Below, piece by piece: positions 58,412-64,000 of a stretch of 64,000 nt of DNA. The stretch covers positions 1 through 64,000 of the forward strand of contig NQMI01000061.1 of NCBI GenBank assembly GCA_002270565.1, given 5' to 3'. Source of the DNA: Stenocarpella maydis. Taxonomy: Eukaryota; Ascomycota; Sordariomycetes; Diaporthales; Diaporthaceae. The position numbers were made by a program, and so were the translations under genes. Under the pieces are notes generated by a model. The model was not told the origin of the DNA. It ran no database searches and saw nothing but the letters and a program-made list of their open reading frames with translations. The first letter of the stretch is position 1, and each line of letters begins with the position of its first letter.

Positions 58412-61400
58412 AGAAAAGATGGAAAATCTGGTTGAATTCCAGTGGTTGTTTGGGTTACGGAATTCCAGAGAAATTGTCGGGGCTTTTTTTTTCAAAACTT
58501 GTCGAGGGCGATCAGGCCAAATCCAATTACAGCACGAGCGACTTGAAGATGGAGGAGGGTGCTTCGCCAAGGATAAATATGGACAGTAGCGAGTGTCGTG
58601 AAGAAAAAGTGAAAACGGGAGACAGTGAGAAGGAGTTTTGAGGAAGGAAGGGGAGAAAAGGTTGATTAAAGCGTAGCAGCCAAGGTATGACCTGAGGAAG
58701 AAAAGAAAGGGAAGGGGGAGGAGGAGGACGGTGTATGGCGAGAGCTGGCTGGGCTGGGGAGGGACAACGGGGATGGCTGGATGATCAACGGCCTGCTGCT
58801 ACTGGCCCAGGTGGTGAGTGAAGGAAAATGTACCGCGTACTGTGTGTAGGGGCAGATCAAGAAACCAGCGAAGGGGGGAGCCAGGGGAGCCAGGGCTCAA
58901 TCCGGCACGCTAAATGAGCGGCCAGGGCGGGAGGTACTTGCCTTCTCGTACAGCCACGCCCGCCCACCCACATTCTGGGCTGTCTGGCCGGCGCAGGCCT
59001 CCCCGAGCTATGGGCTGACCATTGGGGGCGTGCGTCCAGAAATGAGGTACCCGCCTGTTGCAGCGGGAGGTCTGTGGGGCTCCGGCAGGGGGGGGTGGCC
59101 TGCTGGAACCATCTCGTCCCCCTGCCCAGCCGAAAACACTCCTCCCACTTTCCCACTTTCACAGGCCGACGAGACACCCGTGGATCCAGACAGACGACAT
59201 GTGCACCACCGTCAACCAAGCTCACATGCTCCCTACTGGGAACATTGAAGGGAAGGGATGAGGGCACGACTCTGCTCTACCAGTGTATCCTGTCACCATC
59301 GTGAGTTCTGATGGATAGATATATACATCCTACGCTCGCGACGTTGAAACACAGCTTCATCACCCTCGTTCGTCGAGGCTGTCCTAACCTCTCCACTCTT
59401 CGCGCGCTGCCGTGCCGTCTGCCGTGACTGCGTGTGTGGCTGGGTTTGAAGACGACGACCGTCGTCCAGTCTAGCCACATGAATGAACACAATATTCGGC
59501 CCAGGACTGCGTCATGACTCCTCTTTTCTGCGAACCTATCCTCTGGTAGGTAGTAAGTACTACTAGTATAGAGGCCCAAGATGTCGCGGTGGACGCCCGC
59601 ACCTGCTACGTACTTGTCCACGTCGGCGACACTCCGACCTGAGCCCTCGACGTGTCTGTCCGGCACAATCCCGAGTGCTTCGGTCTCTCCAGACTGCTAG
59701 CGTACATGGTATATGGATTGCTGTTGACCGCGAGGGGCTTTTTTCGGCAGTAATTGATTACGAGGCCCATGTCATCATTTGCCGCCCTGCTCTACATACT
59801 ACATCGACCTCAAGGATACGACCAGACTGGATCCCTAATCACACTGGCGAGATTGCTCCTTATCAAATATTGGCCGTCTCTGCCATGGCCCCCTGGACCG
59901 TTGGCGCTCCATGTCAGCACTCTCTCTTCCATTGGGATTCTCGTAACCTGCATCCTAAATTGTCCATCATCGCCACATGTACCAAGCATAAAAAAAAAAT
60001 AAAAAAAAAGGCTCGAAGCCCCCAAGACAGTGTCTAACCGGGCTCGATCACCAGTGTGCCTGTGTGCTAGGCTAAACCTGTTAGCCTCACGATTGTCATC
60101 GCGGCAAACTCTCGCATAAAGTAGATACACCCACTTTATTAGCTGCCAAGTTTAGGTTCCCACACTATCTATTACACGGTTCACACCTTTGGATTTCCGC
60201 CTAGCCAGCCAGCATCGGCCTGATTAAATTCTACCACCTAGCCTGATCTCCGAGATCTTGGCCATACCTATTTAGAATCTCCCATGTTCGGTTCATCATG
60301 CAAAAGAGGCTTTCTCACCTGGCCAATATCCGCTACGATGTTACCGAAGGCGAGGGAACCATCAACCGAGGTGAAGCAATACCTCGTCTGTCTCAGGGTG
60401 AGCACTGATGACGCCAGAGAAGACTTTCCCGGCCGTTCAAGGCCGACAGGACGACAAAAGCAAGGCCGGAACTCGAGGGACTGAACCGCGTCAACAGGCC
60501 TCTGTCGCTGCCACGACTGCCACGATCGCGATCACGGTTGCGACGGCTCTTGCGTACTGCTGCACCAATGACCCGGACTGCCTCCCGTTTCCCACTGGCA
60601 GATGCAAGACCACAATGTGGGACATTACGAATCTGAGTCGAAAGAAAAGCTAAAGCAAACCAATCAGGCCTGGCCCGAACGAAAGCCAACACGAGAGCTC
60701 CGCGTCCACATGCTGCAGCGGCTAGCGCATTAGCTACCATCGCCACACGAGTTGGTGTGGTGTGCAACGCAGACACCCAGTCAGCCAGTATGCCAGTTTG
60801 CACCAATTCAACGCGGCCCACTGCGTTCATTTCTCCGTACGGTGTGTACACAGGCAGGTGCACGCCAGGCCCGCATGCCCGGCCCCGCCGCAGTCTGGTA
60901 TAAACCACCCGGCCTCCTTTTTCCTGGGATTTCTTTGAACAACATTTCACCCTTTGATTGCGAGCATCCGCCCCGATGGCAAAAACCGCCTTCCAGCCCC
61001 TGTACTTTTCAAATGGCAGGATAGCCTTCTGAGTGACATTCGCCAGACGATGTCAAGTCAATACTAGCTGACGATTCCGACATTCCAGTGGTGGGTTGTC
61101 ATGAGCCTAATGAACAAAAAAAAAAGTGGTCCTCTCATCTTGCGTATCACAGCCACACCAGCTCCCAGGTTGATACGCACACGCCACCACCTCTGCGCCA
61201 AAGCCGAAGATCTTGATCTGGAAGGCCGAGAGCTGGTCAGCTCATTGGCCAATGCTTCCCAGAGCATTCAGTTCTACATACAGTATCTCCTCCATCCCCT
61301 GGGCCTATCCCTGCACGTCCCAGGAGGCGTCTGAGAACCTCCGGACGAGATCCCACCGAATTGGCGCATTTTGGCTTTCCTTTGACTCTTCGCTTAGCAT

Positions 61401-63356
61401 TATGAGTCTCGAGGCCCAGTAATATAACTGGGTTCAAAACCCACAGACCGCCGGCATCACAGAGAGTACTATGTAGTTCCGGCTCGCGAATGCCATGGAA
61501 TTGCTGCGCTCCAAGCCGTCGTGCGGTCAACAGACTGGCTGTACGATGCGCACATCCAGGTACAATTTAACTACAGAGTTTTATATCTGGCCGTTTATTG
61601 TATGTAGTTCACAAGGACCGCCCCTCCCGTCGAGCTCAGTAGCAAAGCTGCCGTTGGTTCTCGACCATTCGTTCGGAAACTTCGACTTCGTTGGACCATG
61701 ACCTCGGCACGCCCCGGGGCTTGCCTGCTGGTGATCAGACCTAACACAGTGTTCACCAGAAGTGCCGAGTCAGCGCCATGGTGCCCAATGTGCGACACTT
61801 CTCCAAACCGACTGCGGGTCTTGGCGACCTCAGCGCCGACACCGAGGCTTTCCATCCGAAGTACTCGAGGCTCAGCCTCGCGAAGCACCTGACGGTGTTT
61901 GAAGTCTCTCCATTCGATCGGCCAGCTTGATCGACGGTTCGGCTACGAAGTCTTTTTCGTCCACCCATGATCTAGGCAAGAACTGGCTGGCGGTTTGCAG
62001 GCTGCGGTCAACCCAGGCTGTTTATTAGAGTTTGCACACACTGGCCTGCGGCCCCCTCGGCGTGATACCGAGCAGCAGTGTTTCAAGACAATGAATGCGC
62101 TCGACACATGCGGAAGGCGACCCCTTCGGCCGGGACGGCGCCGCCGGCTGGGTGCCGTGGTTGCGGGTGCGCCGTGGCTTGAACAGAGTAACAGATTTAT
62201 CATTGTTCTGTCTTCGCCTGGGCATATGCCTGTCACTACGCCCTTCTCTGTACATAAAGTCACACAAGTAACAGTCAGATATGGAGTGCCATCTGATGCA
62301 GAGCACGTACGACCGCGCACCAGCACGTCACACCTACACGACGTCCCCCGAGCCACGAGGTATACTCATCCTCGACGCGCATGGCCATGCTGCGCACCCG
62401 GTGTGACTGACCGAGGCGTCATTGCTTCATCGCAGGCGAGCTGGATGCTTTTGTATTGCGTACGCGATTGAGCCATGACGGAGAGAAGAGATACTTTGTA
62501 AACAGTGACCTCGTCACGGTCACGTTGGACAGACAACGGCTACTCCGTACACTAAGACAAAGCGATTGAAAGCCAAACAAGCCCCGGAGGCAGCTTCCCC
62601 AACCCCCCCCCTCTTTTCTCCCCCCAAGGACTCGCCAGGGCGAAGGTTCACAAAAGCCACACGCATGCACCCTGACACCGCAACAAAAAACGTAGAACAA
62701 AAATGACGAATAATTTTCTCTCTCTTTTTGTCGTCACGCGGAGTCCGTCCTGCGGTCTGTCTCGGACTGGGGCATGGGAGTGGGCCGAGGGGGTCAGTGG
62801 GGTGTGCGGTTGCTCGCCCTGTAGGAAGGGTTTGGTTGATGCGCTATTAAGACGATCCATATAGCAGCTTTGCAACGGCATGTGCTGTGTTGTATCTGAG
62901 GCGGTATCCGTCTGAGAGCCCTGACCCCGGAGCCGCTACCACGTGCTTGTTCTCTGGTGCTGTGTTGTTTGAAAGTCGCCCTTTTGGCACTGCACAGGGC
63001 AGAGAGCGGCGGTGCGTGGTTTGGTGGTGCTCGAGAGAAGTCGGCTCCGTGGTGTGTGTGTGCACCATGGTGGCTTTCAGTTTCACATCACGCCTTAGCT
63101 TATGAGAGTTCTGAAGCTTCAATTCATGTTGACGGATACTTGGGTCTGCTTAGTCTCGCCGCAATGAACCTACTTTCTAGTGTGGCCGGTCCAACTTAGT
63201 TTTATAGCCCATGTATGGTTCAGGATTCGAGCACGCGGCATCCGGGGCGGACCAAACTCGTATAAGGACAGCAATTATCCTCAGCGGCACTAAATAAAAT
63301 TGGTCCTCTAGAAATCGCACCACCGCCATCATCGCCCAATGAGCACAACCCACCGC
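58412..63356. other. Gene-poor region (about 4.9 kb)
   Basis: Promoter of ECM33 on the left (pyrimidine-rich on the minus strand at 58660-58740). From there to the glycosylase gene I see no supportable protein gene; the longest frames (about 185 residues or fewer) lack codon regularity and motifs. Minor marks are an A-rich run at 59990-60009, a seven-pair hairpin AGGCTAA-ACCTG-TTAGCCT at about 60071-60089, and TATAAA at about 60899 followed by a pyrimidine-rich stretch. No tRNA or 5S rRNA was recognised. It could hold regulatory DNA or non-coding transcripts. Confidence 0.5.
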
Positions 63357-64000
63357 TCACTCGAGCGTACTAATATCCGTCTCCTCAACCCTCCACATAT
63401 ACCACATAAACAGGCTCCTGTACGGGCTAAACGGCGCCGCCATGTCGACCATCTCCCTCTCGCTCATGTACTTCCACTTGTTGCCCCCGCCCTTGGCCTT
63501 GAGCTTCGACACGTCGCGCCCCGCGAAGGCCGCCATGCCCCTCTGCACGCCCAGGTCCCCCGTGCTGAAGACGTCCATGCGCTTAAGCCCGAAGCACGCA
63601 AACATCTCGACGCTCCAGCGGCCGAGCCCGCGCACCGCCGTCAGACGCTCGAGCACCTCCCCGTAGGGCGCCTCCGCGAGCCACCGCGCCGTCAGCTCCC
63701 CGCCCGCGAACTTGGCCGCGAGGCCCTGGATGTACTCGGCCTTGCGCTGCGACAGCCCCGCGGAGCGCAGGCGCTCGATGCTCGTGGCGCCGACCTGGCT
63801 CGGCGTTGGGAACCTGTTACTCGCGGTCGTCGTGGTGTCGTCGAAGAGTTCGACGAAGCGGGCCTTGATGGCCTTTGCGGCGGCGCCCGATACCTGCTGG
63901 GAGATTATGCCTGATACGAGGGACTCGAAGGGGTCGATTTTCTCGGCGAGGCCGGCGGGGGAGAAGATTCGGCAGTGGTGGGCTTTGATCAGGGGCTCGA
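63357..64000 (-). CDS. MAG1: DNA-3-methyladenine glycosylase II (AlkA/Mag1 type), partial
   Basis: Base-excision repair enzyme that removes alkylated purines. The minus-strand frame is open from the window edge to the stop at 63357, so the N terminus lies outside. The visible 213 residues start near EPLIKAHHC. They contain the domain opening PFESLVSGIISQQVSGAAAKAI, the helix-hairpin-helix LTAVRGLGRWSVEMF, and the catalytic Asp in FSTGDLGVQRGM. The end (FSPYRSLFMWYMWRVEE) is characteristic of fungal Mag1 proteins (PYRS...W). No intron is seen in the visible part. Confidence 0.93.
   Translation of the reverse strand, partial: EPLIKAHHCRIFSPAGLAEKIDPFESLVSGIISQQVSGAAAKAIKARFVELFDDTTTTASNRFPTPSQVGATSIERLRSAGLSQRKAEYIQGLAAKFAGGELTARWLAEAPYGEVLERLTAVRGLGRWSVEMFACFGLKRMDVFSTGDLGVQRGMAAFAGRDVSKLKAKGGGNKWKYMSEREMVDMAAPFSPYRSLFMWYMWRVEETDISTLE

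Noticed and set aside
60393..60950. 185-residue minus-strand frame in the gene-poor region
   Set aside because: Arg/Ala-rich with no domain, no promoter context and no supporting splice signals; likely a chance frame in GC-rich DNA.
61410..61460. Possible tRNA T-arm (GGGTTCAAAACCC)
   Set aside because: No D arm, anticodon arm or acceptor stem could be fitted around it on either strand.

Overview
The window looks like nuclear DNA of a filamentous ascomycete (Pezizomycotina, probably a Sordariomycete; the species cannot be named from sequence alone). The reasons are GC-rich genes with short GT-AG introns, typical fungal gene forms (fused tryptophan synthase, Ecm33-type GPI wall protein, fungal complex I 21.3 kDa subunit), and a sharply bounded A+T block of about 16 kb whose repeats carry C:G to T:A decay, the footprint of repeat-induced point mutation (RIP).

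Left arm (1-23.6 kb): bifunctional tryptophan synthase; mitochondrial ribosomal protein bL28m; a helical protein of unknown role; a zinc alcohol dehydrogenase; a 2073-residue DOCK-family GTPase exchange factor; a fusion of transposase-like helix-turn-helix units with a fungal C2H2-like domain; a Golgi-type membrane protein resembling a glycosyltransferase; and the adenine DNA glycosylase MutY. Gene models here were spliced by eye, and all exon phases close.

Centre (about 23.69-39.8 kb): an AT island holding two LTR retrotransposons, both on the minus strand. A heavily mutated Ty3/gypsy chromovirus (24468-32287) retains recognisable gag, reverse transcriptase, integrase and chromodomain. It also has an extra coding remnant, antisense to pol, between the chromodomain and the 3' LTR. 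A Ty1/copia element (32542-39177) is less decayed. It has near-readable gag and RNase H and a primer-binding site matching the anticodon arm of initiator tRNA-Met. A run of 65 Ns interrupts the gypsy reverse transcriptase.

Right arm (39.8-64 kb): eIF2B beta; a 909-residue low-complexity protein; the N-terminal acetyltransferase Ard1/Naa10; a short-chain dehydrogenase; Lto1 (Fe-S delivery adaptor for Rli1); complex I 21.3 kDa subunit; nuclear peroxiredoxin Dot5; an SPF45-type splicing factor; Ecm33; a gene-poor stretch of about 4.6 kb; and the 3' part of an AlkA/Mag1-type DNA glycosylase that runs off the right edge.

The genes are mostly unrelated housekeeping functions and do not form a cluster. 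The most unusual content is in the AT island: the antisense cargo-like remnant in the gypsy element, half-tRNA priming in the copia element, a tRNA-like fold in the copia leader, and telomere-like hexamers in the LTRs. The HTH/zinc-finger fusion at 16.2-17.8 kb is the other notable item.
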